64,000 nucleotides of DNA, taken from positions 28,491,602 through 28,555,601 of the forward strand of contig NC_079373.1 of NCBI RefSeq assembly GCF_021018895.1, written 5' to 3'. The position numbers and the translations under genes are program-made. Below the pieces are notes generated by a model. It worked only from the letters and a program-made list of their open reading frames with translations. It was not told the origin of the DNA and searched no databases. This DNA is from Seriola aureovittata. Lineage: Eukaryota; Chordata; Actinopteri; Carangiformes; Carangidae. Numbering within the stretch: the first letter of the stretch is position 1; each line of letters begins with the position of its first letter. Shown one piece after another: positions 23,560 through 37,400 of the stretch.

Positions 23560-23960
23560 TCTCCTTTTGTGGGTGTGCCTTTGTCTGTGTCTGTCTGGAG
23601 CTGGGGCAGCGCCAGGAGGTCAACTGGAATCAAGCTGTACACCCGCTGCAATCACTCACCTGCTCCTCATCTCACAATCAAGCCACCTACACTGCTGCAG
23701 GATAAAAGACCGGTTCATTCTTCCACTCGTCGCCAGATCGTCCTGTGTCCTGCTTTCTGGCTCCATTCCTCACGTCAACCAGCTCTGCTTCAGCTACTCA
23801 CCTGCCCTTCTGGAAACTCCACAGCCTGGATCCACATTGGCCCTCAGCCCCCCTTACTGGTTCTCTACAAAATAATCTGTGATTCTCATCCTATTCGGTG
23901 TCCTGAGTCTGCATCTTGTGGTCCCACATTCAGTGTACATAACATAAAGAGTGAAATACA
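23560..23960 (+). mobile_element. Possible LTR/retroelement fragment
   Basis: GC-richer than its surroundings, with a GATAAAAGACC TATA-like motif near 23700 followed by CTCGTCGCCAGATCGTC. I associate that combination with LTRs of fish gypsy-type elements. No paired LTR, primer-binding site or internal coding region was seen, so it would be a solo or partial copy. Two overlapping open frames have no recognised domain. Confidence 0.3.
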
Positions 23961-23994
23961 TTAAGAAATGCAAAATAAAAACATGTTGGTAATA

Positions 23995-25110
23995 AAAAAC
24001 ATTTATTTATTTATGCATTTCTACATTTATTTATTTATTTCCACATTTATTTATTGCTGTGTGTATGTTAATTAGGTAGGTGGTCCTTTCTCAGTCTAAA
24101 GCCAGATTGGTTATAGCGGCGTGATTGATTGGATGGATCTGCTATACTGCCTAACAGTGGTTAACACCAGTCTGGTTAGCAGCCACTGAACTTTCAAAGT
24201 TAAATATCTACATATAGCACATTTTAATGATGAGACCTGTACGTCTGAAAAATAGATCATATGGGCTGTGTTTCAGTTACTGGTTACTCAAACTTGTTTC
24301 ATTGTCTGACAGCAGAAACAGAAAACACGACAATGAGAACAGCTTTATTGTGAATTCAGCTGTATTAAAATACTGTATATGTGAGCACAGAGAGGAGGAG
24401 AGAAGCAAACAGATAAAGATCTGAAACCAGCTGATGCGAGGCAGGATGCAAATACGATGTGACGACGCACAAAACATCCCATCAGGGCTGCATAAAACTA
24501 ACTGAAAAATGATGGGTGTTGAACTCAATTCACACCATATTGTTGTTGTTATTATTATTATTATTATTATTATTAATAATAATTATCTTCATTCCAACCA
24601 GCTTGATAGTCCTCCCCTTCCCCCTATCTCTCCTCTCAGCTTGGCCTACATAGTGTGTGTGACACTCTGGGTGATGGGGGGTTTCCTCCCTTTTAAAAGG
24701 GAGGGAGTTGCCTCCTGCGAGGCAGCACTGGTGACTCCCTTTGAGGAAAAGTAGTGAAATTTTGTTCAAAAAGTCACTAGATTTGTTGTTCGGTGCGTCA
24801 TGAAAAAAACGTCACTCGAGTCTCACAAGTCACTAAATCTAGCATCAAAGTCGCTGAGTTGGCCACAGTGGAAAGGCAAAGGTCCTGGGTATCAGTCAAG
24901 CCAGTAGTAGCAGATCAATCCAATCAATCACGCCGCTACGACCAATCCGGCTTTAGACTGACAAAGAACCGCCTACCCAATTAACATACACAAATAGAAT
25001 TAAAGAAATAAATAAATGTAGAAATAGGTCAATTAATAAATAAATGTAGAAATACAGAAATGAATGAATACATACATAAATAAACCTTGAAATGAAATGA
25101 TTAATAAAAA
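23995..25110. mobile_element. Foldback DNA element with long terminal inverted repeats
   Basis: 24061-24150 and 24903-24995 are imperfect inverted copies: TTAATTAGGTAGGTGG ... CAGTCTAAAGCCAGATTGG on the left matches the reverse complement of the right arm. The outer (T)ATTTATTTATT and TACATTTATTTATT tracts at 23995-24060 are mirrored at 24996-25110, giving TIRs of about 150 bp. The interior (24160-24900) encodes no transposase and includes a TTA microsatellite and another fish repeat with AAGTCACTAGATTT-type words. It is therefore a non-autonomous element. Confidence 0.65.
24541..24588 (+). repeat. (TTA)n microsatellite
   Basis: About 48 bp of TTG/TTA trinucleotides inside the foldback element. 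Confidence 0.9.
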
Positions 25111-25404
25111 AATAAATGTAGAAATGCCAAATGAATTTAAAAAAAATACAGAAATTACAGTGTTTTTATTTTGCATTTCTTTATGTATATAGACATTTCT
25201 TTATGTATTTATTTATTTATACTTGGCATTTTTTTGTCCTTCATGCCAAAGGGTTATTTTACCCTGAAAAAGTGCATACCTGCTGGTGTAAATTCTCATT
25301 TATCAATCATTTAATTTTATTAATTGCAGATACAGCTGCATGCTTTCACTACATCTTCCTTTCATACACTGTGACATGTGCCTTTTTGTTTCCTTGTTTT
25401 TCAG

Positions 25405-25479
25405 TTGAAGGCTCTGACGTCCTCTCCCCAAGGAAGAGACTTGCCCCCCTCAGTGAGGATGAGTATGCAGATACAGAGG
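25405..25479 (+). other. Exon-like segment abutting the 478-bp satellite
   Basis: A polypyrimidine-AG (TTTTTCAG) precedes an open frame reading VEGSDVLSPRKRLAPLSEDE then YADTEG, followed immediately by the consensus donor GTGAGT at 25480. Acidic residues and an SPRK-like patch make it look like a real internal coding exon, but no family is recognised. Reading on, the same frame continues into the first satellite copy and stops at TGA (25554-25556). Confidence 0.35.
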
Positions 25480-25483
25480 GTGA

Positions 25484-28400
25484 GTTTAATGGTGTGGCAC
25501 CTCAGCATATGAGAGATGACCCTTCGGAAGGGAGCGACTCAGAAGGCTGGGGCTGACATATGTTACTCAGCGTGACGTGCCGATTCCGTAGATACCAAAT
25601 TTGTGGACTTTTGAGAACATTTTTTGGAAATTATTAAAACACAGAATTTAACCGTGTCTCCCGGCAGCATATGAGAGACCGCCCATGGCGGCCCTTCGGA
25701 AGGGAGCGACTCAGAAGGCTGGGGCTGACATATGTTACTCAGCGTGACGAGCCGAGTCCGTAGACACCAAACTTGTGGACTTTGGACAAACTTTTCCGTT
25801 GTGACATTCACACTAGTCTTAATGGTGTGCCACCTCAGCATATGAGAGATGACCCTTCGAAGGGAGCGACTCAGAAGGCTGGGGCTGACATATGTTACTC
25901 AGCGTGACGAGCCGAGTCCGTAGACACCAAACTTGTGGACTTTGGACAAACTTTTCCGTTGTGACATTCACACTAGTCTTAATGGTGTGGCACCTCAGCA
26001 TATGAGAGATGACCCTTCGGAAGGGAGCGACTCAGAAGGCTGGGGCTGACATATGTTACTCAGCGTGACGAGCCGAGTCCGTAGATACCCAATTTGTGGA
26101 CTTTTGACAAAATTTTTCGTCCCAGCAAGCGGGCCTCGGAGACGTTTAACGAGGCATCCCTTCCGAAGGGAGCGACTTAGAAGCCTGGGGCTGACATATG
26201 TTACTCAGCGTGACCTGCCGATTCCGTAGATACCAAATTTGTGGACTTTTGAGAACATTTTTTGGAAATTATTAAAACACAGAATTTAACCGTGTCTCCC
26301 GGCAGCATATGAGAGACCGCCCATGGCGGCCCTCCGGAAGGGAGCGACTCAGAAGGCTGGGGCTGACATATGTTACTCAGAGTGACGAGCCGAGTCCGTA
26401 GACACCAAACTTGTGGACTTTGGACAAACTTTTCCGTTGTGACATTCACACTAGTCTTAATGGTGTGGCACCTCAGCATATGAGAGATGACCCTTCGGAA
26501 GGGAGCGACTCAGAAGGCTGGGGCTGACATATGTTACTCAGCGTGACGAGCCGAGTCCGTAGATACCCAATTTGTGGACTTTTGACAAAATTTTTCGTCC
26601 CAGCAAGCGGGCCTCGGAGACGTTTAACGAGGCATCCCTTCCGAAGGGAGCGACTTAGAAGCCTGGGGCTGACATATGTTACTCAGCGTGACGTGCCGAT
26701 TCCGTAGATATCAAATTTGTGGACTTTTGAGAACATTTTTTGGAAATTATTAAAACACAGAATTTAACCGTGTCTCCCGGCAGCATATGAGAGACCGCCC
26801 ATGGCGGCCCTTCAGAAGGGAGCGACTCAGAAGGCTGGGGCTGACATATGTTACTCAGCGTGACGAGCCGAGTCCGTAGACACCAAACTTGTGGACTTTG
26901 GACAAACTTTTCCGTTGTGACATTCACACTAGTCTTAATGGTGTGGCACCTCAGCATATGAGAGATGACCCTTCGGAAGGGAGCGACTCAGAAGGCTGGG
27001 GCTGACATATGTTACTCAGCGTGACGAGCCGAGTCCGTAGATACCCAATTTGTGGACTTTTGACAAAATTTTTCGTCCCAGCAAGCGGGCCTCGGAGACG
27101 TTTAACGAGGCATCCCTTCCGAAGGGAGCGACTTAGAAGCCTGGGGCCGACATATGTTACTCAGCGTGACGTGCCGATTCCGTAGATACCAAATTTGTGG
27201 ACTTTTGAGAACATTTTTTGGAAATTATTAAAACACAGAATTTAACCGTGTCTCCCGGCAGCATATGAGAGACCGCCCATGGCGGCCCTTCGGAAAGGAG
27301 CGACTCAGAAGGCTGGGGCTGACATATGTTACTCAGCGTGACGAGCCGAGTCCGTAGACACCAAACTTGTGGACTTTGGACAAACTTTTCCGTTGTGACA
27401 TTCACACTAGTCTTAATGGTGTGGCACCTCAGCATATGAGAGATGACCCTTCGGAAGGGAGCGACTCAGAAGGCTGGGGCTGACATATGTTACTCAGCGT
27501 GACGTGCCGATTCCGTAGATACCAAATTTGTGGACTTTTGAGAACATTTTTTGGAAATTATTAAAACACAGAATTTAACCGTGTCTCCCGGCAGCATATG
27601 AGAGACCGCCCATGGCGGCCCTTCGGAAGGGAGCGACTCAGAAGACTGGGGCTGACATATGTTACTCAGCGTGACGAGCCGAGTCCGTAGACACCAAACT
27701 TGTGGACTTTGGACAAACTTTTCCGTTGTGACATTCACACTAGTCTTAATGGTGTGCCACCTCAGCATATGAGAGATGACCCTTCGGAAGGGAGCGACTC
27801 AGAAGGCTGGGGCTGACATATGTTACTCAGCGTGACGAGCCGAGTCCGTAGACACCAAACTTGTGGACTTTGGACAAACTTTTCCGTTGTGACATTCACA
27901 CTAGTCTTAATGGTGTGGCACCTCAGCATATGAGAGATGACCCTTCGGAAGGGAGCGACTCAGAAGGCTGGGGCTGACATATGTTACTCAGCGTGACGAG
28001 CCGAGTCCGTAGATACCCAATTTGTGGACTTTTGACAAAATTTTTCGTCCCAGCAAGCGGGCCTCGGAGACGTTTAACGAGGCATCCCTTCCGAAGGGAG
28101 CGACTTAGAAGCCTGGGGCTGACATATGTTACTCAGCGTGACGTGCCGATTCCGTAGATACCAAATTTGTGGACTTTTGAGAACATTTTTTGGAAATTAT
28201 TAAAACACAGAATTTAACCGTGTCTCCCGGCAGCATATGAGAGACCGCCCATGGCGGCCCTTCGGAAGGAGCGACTCAGAAGGCTGGGGCTGACATATGT
28301 TACTCAGCGTGACGAGCCGAGTCCGTAGACACCAAACTTGTGGACTTTGGACAAACTTTTCCGTTGTGACATTCACACTAGTCTTAATGGTGTGGCACCT

Positions 28401-31400
28401 CAGCATATGAGAGATGACCCTTCGGAAGGGAGCGACTCAGAAGGCTGGGGCTGACATATATTACTCAGCGTGACGAACCGAGTCCGTAGATACCCAATTT
28501 GTGGACTTTTGACAAAATTTTTCGTCCCAGCAAGCGGGCCTCGGAGACGTTTAACGAGGCATCCCTTCCGAAGAGAGCGCCTTAGAGGCCTGGGGCTGAC
28601 ATATGTTACTCAGCGTTACCTGCCGATTCTATAGATACCAAATTTGTGGACTTTTGAGAAAATTTTTTGGAAATTATTAAAACACAGAATTTAACGTGTC
28701 TCCCGGCAGCATATGAGAGACCGCCCATGGCGGCCCTTCGGAAAGGAGCGACTCAGAAGGCTGGGGCTGACATATGTTACTCAGCGTGACGAGCCGAGTC
28801 CGTAGACACCAAACTTGTGGACTTTGGACAAACTTTTCCGTTGTGACATTCACACTAGTCTTAATGGTGTGGCACCTCAGCATATGAGAGATGACCCTTC
28901 GGAAGGGAGCGACTCAGAAGGCTGGGGCTGACATATGTTACTCAGCGTGACGAGCCGAGTCCGTAGACACCAAACTTGTGGACTTTGGACAAACTTTTCC
29001 GTTGTGACATTCACACTAGTCTTAATGGTGTGGCACCTCAGCATATGAGAGATGACCCTTCGGAAGGGAGCGACTCAGAAGGCTGGGGCTGACATATGTT
29101 ACTCAGCGTGACGAGCCGAGTCCGTAGATACCCAATTTGTGGACTTTTGACAAAATTTTTCGTCCCAGCAAGCGGGCCTCGGAGACGTTTAACGAGGCAT
29201 CCCTTCCGAAGGGAGCGACTTAGAAGCCTGGGGCTGACATATGTTACTCAGCGTGACCTGCCGATTCCGTAGATACCAAATTTGTGGACTTTTGAGAACA
29301 TTTTTTGGAAATTATTAAAACACAGAATTTAACCGTGTCTCCCGGCAGCATATGAGAGACCGCCCATGGCGGCCCTTCGGAAGGGAGCGACTCAGAAGGC
29401 TGGGGCTGACATATGTTACTCAGCGTGACGAGCCGAGTCCGTAGACACCAAACTTGTGGACTTTGGACAAACTTTTCCGTTGTGACATTCACACTAGTCT
29501 TAATGGTGTGGCACCTCAGCATATGAGAGATGACCCTTCGGAAGGGAGCGACTCAGAAGGCTGGGGCTGACATATGTTACTCAGCGTGACGAGCCGAGTC
29601 CGTAGATACCCAATTTGTGGACTTTTGACAAAATTTTTCGTCCCAGCAAGCGGGCCTCGGAGACGTTTAACGAGGCATCCCTTCCGAAGGGAGCGACTTA
29701 GAAGCCTGGGGCTGACATATGTTACTCAGCGTGACGAGCCGAGTCCGTAGACACCAAACTTGTGGACTTTGGACAAACTTTTCCGTTGTGACATTCACAC
29801 TAGTCTTAATGGTGTGGCACCTCAGCATATGAGAGATGACCCTTCGGAAGGGAGCGACTCAGAAGGCTGGGGCTGACATATGTTACTCAGCGTGACGAGC
29901 CGAGTCCGTAGATACCCAATTTGTGGACTTTTGACAAAATTTTTCGTCCCAGCAAGCGGGCCTCGGAGACGTTTAACGAGGCATCCCTTCCGAAGGGAGC
30001 GACTTAGAAGCCTGGGGCTGACATATGTTACTCAGCGTGACCTGCCGATTCCGTAGATACCAAATTTGTGGACTTTTGAGAACATTTTTTGGAAATTATT
30101 AAAACACAGAATTTAACCGTGTCTCCCGGCAGCATATGAGAGACCGCCCATGGCGGCCCTTCGGAAGGGAGCGACTCAGAAGGCTGGGGCTGACATATGT
30201 TACTCAGCGTGACGAGCCGAGTCCGTAGACACCAAACTTGTGGACTTTGGACAAACTTTTCCGTTGTGACATTCACACTAGTCTTAATGGTGTGGCACCT
30301 CAGCATATGAGAGATGACCCTTCGGAAGGGAGCGACTCAGAAGGCTGGGGCTGACATATGTTACTCAGCGTGACGAGCCGAGTCCGTAGATACCCAATTT
30401 GTGGACTTTTGACAAAATTTTTCGTCCCAGCAAGCGGGCCTCGGAGACGTTTAACGAGGCATCCCTTCCGAAGGGAGCGACTTAGAAGCCTGGGGCTGAC
30501 ATATGTTACTCAGCGTGACCTGCCGATTCCGTAGATACCAAATTTGTGGACTTTTGAGAAAATTTTTTGGAAATTATTAAAACACAGAATTTAACCGTGT
30601 CTCCCGGCAGCATATGAGAGACCGCCCATGGCGGCCCTTCGGAAGGAGCGACTCAGAAGGCTGGGGCTGACATATGTTACTCAGCGTGACGAGCCGAGTC
30701 CGTAGACACCAAACTTGTGGACTTTTGACAAACTTTTCCGTTGTGACATTCACACTAGTCTTAATGGTGTGGCACCTCAGCATATGAGAGATGACCCTTC
30801 GGAAGGAGCGACTCAGAAGGCTGGGGCTGACATATGTTACTCAGCGTGACGAGCCGAGTCCGTAGATACCCAATTTGTGGACTTTTGACAAAATTTTTCG
30901 TCCCAGCAAGCGGGCCTCGGAGACGTTTAACGAGGCATCCCTTCCGAAGGGAGCGACTTAGAAGCCTGGGGCTGACATATGTTACTCAGCGTGACCTGCC
31001 GATTCCGTAGATACCAAATTTGTGGACTTTTGAGAACATTTTTTGGAAATTATTAAAACACAGAATTTAACCGTGTCTCCCGGCAGCATATGAGAGACCG
31101 CCCATGGCGGCCCTTCGGAAGGGAGCGACTCAGAAGGCTGGGGCTGACATATGTTACTCAGCGTGACGAGCCGAGTCCGTAGACACCAAACTTGTGGACT
31201 TTGGACAAACTTTTCCGTTGTGACATTCACACTAGTCTTAATGGTGTGGCACCTCAGCATATGAGAGATGACCCTTCGGAAGGGAGCGACTCAGAAGGCT
31301 GGGGCTGACATATGTTACTCAGCGTGACGAGCCGAGTCCGTAGATACCCAATTTGTGGACTTTTGACAAAATTTTTCGTCCCAGCAAGCGGGCCTCGGAG

Positions 31401-34400
31401 ACGTTTAACGAGGCATCCCTTCCGAAGGGAGCGACTTAGAAGCCTGGGGCTGACATATGTTACTCAGCGTGACCTGCCGATTCCGTAGATACCAAATTTG
31501 TGGACTTTTGAGAAAATTTTTTGGAAATTATTAAAACACAGAATTTAACCGTGTCTCCCGGCAGCATATGAGAGACCGCCCATGGCGGCCCTTCGGAAGG
31601 GAGCGACTCAGAAGGCTGGGGCTGACATATGTTACTCAGCGTGACGAGCCGAGTCCGTAGACACCAAACTTGTGGACTTTGGACAAACTTTTCCGTTGTG
31701 ACATTCACACTATTCTTAATGGTGTGGCACCTCAGCATATGAGAGATGACCCTTCGGAAGGGAGCGACTCAGAAGGCTGGGGCTGACATATGTTACTCAG
31801 CGTGACGAGCCGAGTCCGTAGATACCCAATTTGTGGACTTTTGACAAAATTTTTCGTCCCAGCAAGCGGGCCTCGGAGACGTTTAACGAGGCATCCCTTC
31901 CGAAGGAGCGACTTAGAAGCCTGGGGCTGACATATGTTACTCAGCGTGACCTGCCGATTCCGTAGATACCAAATTTGTGGACTTTTGAGAAAATTTTTTG
32001 GAAATTATTAAAACACAGAATTTAACCGTGTCTCCCGGCAGCATATGAGAGACCGCCCATGGCGGCCCTTCGGAAGGGAGCGACTCAGAAGGCTGGGGCT
32101 GACATATGTTACTCAGCGTGACGAGCCGAGTCCGTAGACACCAAACTTGTGGACTTTGGACAAACTTTTCCGTTGTGACATTCACACTATTCTTAATGGT
32201 GTGGCACCTCAGCATATGAGAGATGACCCTTCGGAAGGGAGCGACTCAGAAGGCTGGGGCTGACATATGTTACTCAGCGTGACGAGCCGAGTCCGTAGAT
32301 ACCCAATTTGTGGACTTTTGACAAAATTTTTCGTCCCAGCAAGCGGGCCTCGGAGACGTTTAACGAGGCATCCCTTCCGAAGGGAGCGACTTAGAAGCCT
32401 GGGGCTGACATATGTTACTCAGCGTGACCTGCCGATTCCGTAGATACCAAATTTGTGGACTTTTGAGAACATTTTTTGGAAATTATTAAAACACAGAATT
32501 TAACCGTGTCTCCCGGCAGCATATGAGAGACCGCCCATGGCGGCCCTTCGGAAGGGAGCGACTCAGAAGGCTGGGGCTGACATATGTTACTCAGCGTGAC
32601 GAGCCGAGTCCGTAGACACCAAACTTGTGGACTTTGGACAAACTTTTCCGTTGTGACATTCACACTAGTCTTAATGGTGTGGCACCTCAGCATATGAGAG
32701 ATGACCCTTCGGAAGGGAGCGACTCAGAAGGCTGGGGCTGACATATGTTACTCAGCGTGACGAGCCGAGTCCGTAGATACCCAATTTGTGGACTTTTGAC
32801 AAAATTTTTCGTCCCAGCAAGCGGGCCTCGGAGACGTTTAACGAGGCATCCCTTCCGAAGGGAGCGACTTAGAAGCCTGGGGCTGACATATGTTACTCAG
32901 CGTGACGAGCCGAGTCCGTAGACACCAAACTTGTGGACTTTGGACAAACTTTTCCGTTGTGACATTCACACTAGTCTTAATGGTGTGGCACCTCAGCATA
33001 TGAGAGATGACCCTTCGGAAGGGAGCGACTCAGAAGGCTGGGGCTGACATATGTTACTCAGCGTGACGAGCCGAGTCCGTAGATACCCAATTTGTGGACT
33101 TTTGACAAAATTTTTCGTCCCAGCAAGCGGGCCTCGGAGACGTTTAACGAGGCATCCCTTCCGAAGGGAGCGACTTAGAAGCCTGGGGCTGACATATGTT
33201 ACTCAGCGTGACGTGCCGATTCCGTAGATACCAAATTTGTGGACTTTTGAGAAAATTTTTTGGAAATTATTAAAACACAGAATTTAACCGTGTCTCCCGG
33301 CAGCATATGAGAGACCGCCCATGGCGGCCCTTCGGAAGGGAGCGACTCAGAAGGCTGGGGCTGACATATGTTACTCAGCGTGACGAGCCGAGTCCGTAGA
33401 CACCAAACTTGTGGACTTTGGACAAACTTTTCCGTTGTGACATTCACACTAGTCTTAATGGTGTGGCACCTCAGCATATGAGAGATGACCCTTCGGAAGG
33501 GAGCGACTCAGAAGGCTGGGGCTGACATATGTTACTCAGCGTGACCTGCCGATTCCGTAGATACCAAATTTGTGGACTTTTGAGAACATTTTTTGGAAAT
33601 TATTAAAACACAGAATTTAACCGTGTCTCCCGGCAGCATATGAGAGACCGCCCATGGCGGCCCTTCGGAAGGGAGCGACTCAGAAGGCTGGGGCTGACAT
33701 ATGTTACTCAGCGCGACGAGCCGAGTCCGTAGACACCAAACTTGTGGACTTTGGACAAACTTTTCCGTTGTGACATTCACACTAGTCTTAATGGTGTGGC
33801 ACCTCAGCATATGAGAGATGACCCTTCGGAAGGGAGCGACTCAGAAGGCTGGGGCTGACATATGTTACTCAGCGTGACGAGCCGAGTCCGTAGATACCCA
33901 ATTTGTGGACTTTTGACAAAATTTTTCGTCCCAGCAAGCGGGCCTCGGAGACGTTTAACGAGGCATCCCTTCCGAAGGGAGCGACTTAGAAGCCTGGGGC
34001 TGACATATGTTACTCAGCGTGACCTGCCGATTCCGTAGATACCAAATTTGTGGACTTTTGAGAACATTTTTTGGAAATTATTAAAACACAGAATTTAACC
34101 GTGTCTCCCGGCAGCATATGAGAGACCGCCCATGGCGGCCCTTCGGAAGGGAGCGACTCAGAAGGCTGGGGCTGACATATGTTACTCAGCGTGACGAGCC
34201 GAGTCCGTAGACACCAAACTTGTGGACTTTGGACAAACTTTTCCGTTGTGACATTCACACTAGTCTTAATGGTGTGGCACCTCAGCATATGAGAGATGAC
34301 CCTTCGGAAGGGAGCGACTCAGAAGGCTGGGGCTGACATATGTTACTCAGCGTGACGAGCCGAGTCCGTAGACACCAAACTTGTGGACTTTGGACAAACT

Positions 34401-37400
34401 TTTCCGTTGTGACATTCACACTAGTCTTAATGGTGTGGCACCTCAGCATATGAGAGATGACCCTTCGGAAGGGAGCGACTTAGAAGCCTGGGGCTGACAT
34501 ATGTTACTCAGCGTGACGAGCCGAGTCCGTAGATACCAAATTTGTGGACTTTTGAGAAAATTTTTGGGAAATTATTAAAACACAGAATTTAACCGTGTCT
34601 CCCGGCAGCATATGAGAGATGACCCTTCGGAAGGGAGCGACTCAGAAGGCTGGGGCTGACATATGTTACTCAGCGTGACGAGCCGAGTCCGTAGATACCC
34701 AATTTGTGGACTTTTGACAAAATTTTTCGTCCCAGCAAGCGGGCCTCGGAGACGTTTAACGAGGCATCCCTTCCGAAGGGAGCGACTTAGAAGCCTGGGG
34801 CTGACATATGTTACTCAGCGTGACGTGCCGAGTCCGTAGACACCAAACTTGTGGACTTTGGACAAACTTTTCCGTTGTGACATTCACACTAGTCTTAATG
34901 GTGTGGCACCTCAGCATATGAGAGATGACCCTTCGGAAGGGAGCGACTCAGAAGGCTGGGGCTGACATATGTTACTCAGCGTGACGAGCCGAGTCCGTAG
35001 ATACCCAATTTGTGGACTTTTGACAAAATTTTTCGTCCCAGCAAGCGGGCCTCGGAGACGTTTAACGAGGCATCCCTTCCGAAGGGAGCGACTTAGAAGC
35101 CTGGGGCTGACATATGTTACTCAGCGTGACGTGCCGAGTCCGTAGATACCAAATTTGTGGACTTTTGAGAAAATTTTTTGGAAATTATTAAAACACAGAA
35201 TTTAACCGTGTCTCCCGGCAGCATATGAGAGACCGCCCATGGCGGCCCTTCGGAAGGGAGCGACTCAGAAGGCTGGGGCTGACATATGTTACTCAGCGTG
35301 ACGAGCCGAGTCCGTAGACACCAAACTTGTGGACTTTGGACAAACTTTTCCGTTGTGACATTCACACTAGTCTTAATGGTGTGGCACCTCAGCATATGAG
35401 AGATGACCCTTCGGAAGGGAGCGACTCAGAAGGCTGGGGCTGACATATGTTACTCAGCGTGACGAGCCGAGTCCGTAGATACCCAATTTGTGGACTTTTG
35501 ACAAAATTTTTCGTCCCAGCAAGCGGGCCTCGGAGACGTTTAACGAGGCATCCCTTCCGAAGGGAGCGACTTAGAAGCCTGGGGCTGACATATGTTACTC
35601 AGCGTGACCTGCCGATTCCGTAGATACCAAATTTGTGGACTTTTGAGAAAATTTTTGGGAAATTATTAAAACACAGAATTTAACCGTGTCTCCCGGCAGC
35701 ATATGAGAGACCGCCCATGGCGGCCCTTCGGAAAGGAGCGACTCAGAAGGCTGGGGCTGACATATGTTACTCAGCGTGACGAGCCGAGTCCGTAGACACC
35801 AAACTTGTGGACTTTGGACAAACTTTTCCGTTGTGACATTCACACTAGTCTTAATGGTGTGGCACCTCAGCATATGAGAGATGACCCTTCGGAAGGGAGC
35901 GACTCAGAAGGCTGGGGCTGACATATGTTACTCAGCGTGACGAGCCGAGTCCGTAGACACCAAACTTGTGGACTTTGGACAAACTTTTCCGTTGTGACAT
36001 TCACACTAGTCTTAATGGTGTGGCACCTCAGCATATGAGAGATGACCCTTCGGAAGGGAGCGACTCAGAAGGCTGGGGCTGACATATGTTACTCAGCGTG
36101 ACGAGCCGAGTCCGTAGATACCCAATTTGTGGACTTTTGACAAAATTTTTCGTCCCAGCAAGCGGGCCTCGGAGACGTTTAACGAGGCATCCCTTCCGAA
36201 GGGAGCGACTTAGAAGCCTGGGGCTGACATATGTTACTCAGCGTGACGTGCCGATTCCGTAGATACCAATTTGTGGACTTTTGAGAAAATTTTTGGGAAA
36301 TTATTAAAACACAGAATTTAACCGTGTCTCCCGGCAGCATATGAGAGACCGCCCATGGCGGCCCTCCGGAAGGGAGCGACTCAGAAGGCTGGGGCTGACA
36401 TATGTTACTCAGCGTGACGAGCCGAGTCCGTAGACACCAAACTTGTGGACTTTGGACAAACTTTTCCGTTGTGACATTCACACTAGTCTTAATGGTGTGG
36501 CACCTCAGCATATGAGAGATGACCCTTCGGAAGGGAGCGACTCAGAAGGCTGGGGCTGACATATGTTACTCAGCGTGACGAGCCGAGTCCGTAGATACCC
36601 AATTTGTGGACTTTTGACAAAATTTTTCGTCCCAGCAAGCGGCCTCGGAGACGTTTAACGAGGCATCCCTTCCGAAGGGAGCGACTTAGAAGCTTGGGGC
36701 TGACATATGTTACTCAGCGTGACGTGCCGATTCCGTAGATACCAAATTTGTGGACTTTTGAGAAAATTTTTTGGAAATTATTAAAACACAGAATTTAACC
36801 GTGTCTCCCGGCAGCATATGAGAGACCGCCCATGGCGGCCCTTCGGAAGGGAGCGACTCAGAAGGCTGGGGCTGACATATGTTACTCAGCGTGACGAGCC
36901 GAGTCCGTAGACACCAAACTTGTGGACTTTGGACAAACTTTTTCGTTGTGACATTCACACTAGTCTTAATGGTGTGGCACCTCAGCATATGAGAGATGAC
37001 CCTTCGGAAGGGAGCGACTCAGAAGGCTGGGGCTGACATATGTTACTCAGCGTGACGAGCCGAGTCCGTAGACACCAAACTTGTGGACTTTTGACAAAAT
37101 TTTTCGTCCCAGCAAGCGGGCCTCGGAGACGTTTAACGAGGCATCCCTTCGAAGGGAGCGACTCAGAAGCCTGGGGCTGACATATGTTACTCAGCGTGAC
37201 GAGCCGAGTCCGTAGATACCCAATTTGTGGACTTTTGACAAAATTTTTCGTCCCAGCAAGCGGCCTCGGAGACGTTTAACGAGGCATCCCTTCCGAAGGG
37301 AGCGACTTAGAAGCCTGGGGCTGACATATGTTACTCAGCGTGACGTGCCGATTCCGTAGATACCAAATTTGTGGACTTTTGAGAACATTTTTTGGAAATT

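Noticed and set aside
23567..23964. Overlapping open frames of 102 and 131 codons
   Set aside because: They fall in a repeat-like, possibly LTR-derived stretch and have no protein family features.
26110..26130. CENP-B-box-like word TTTCGTCCCAGCAAGCGGGC in the C monomer
   Set aside because: The spacing between the A and CGGG is three bases too long and only part of the consensus matches, so it is not called.
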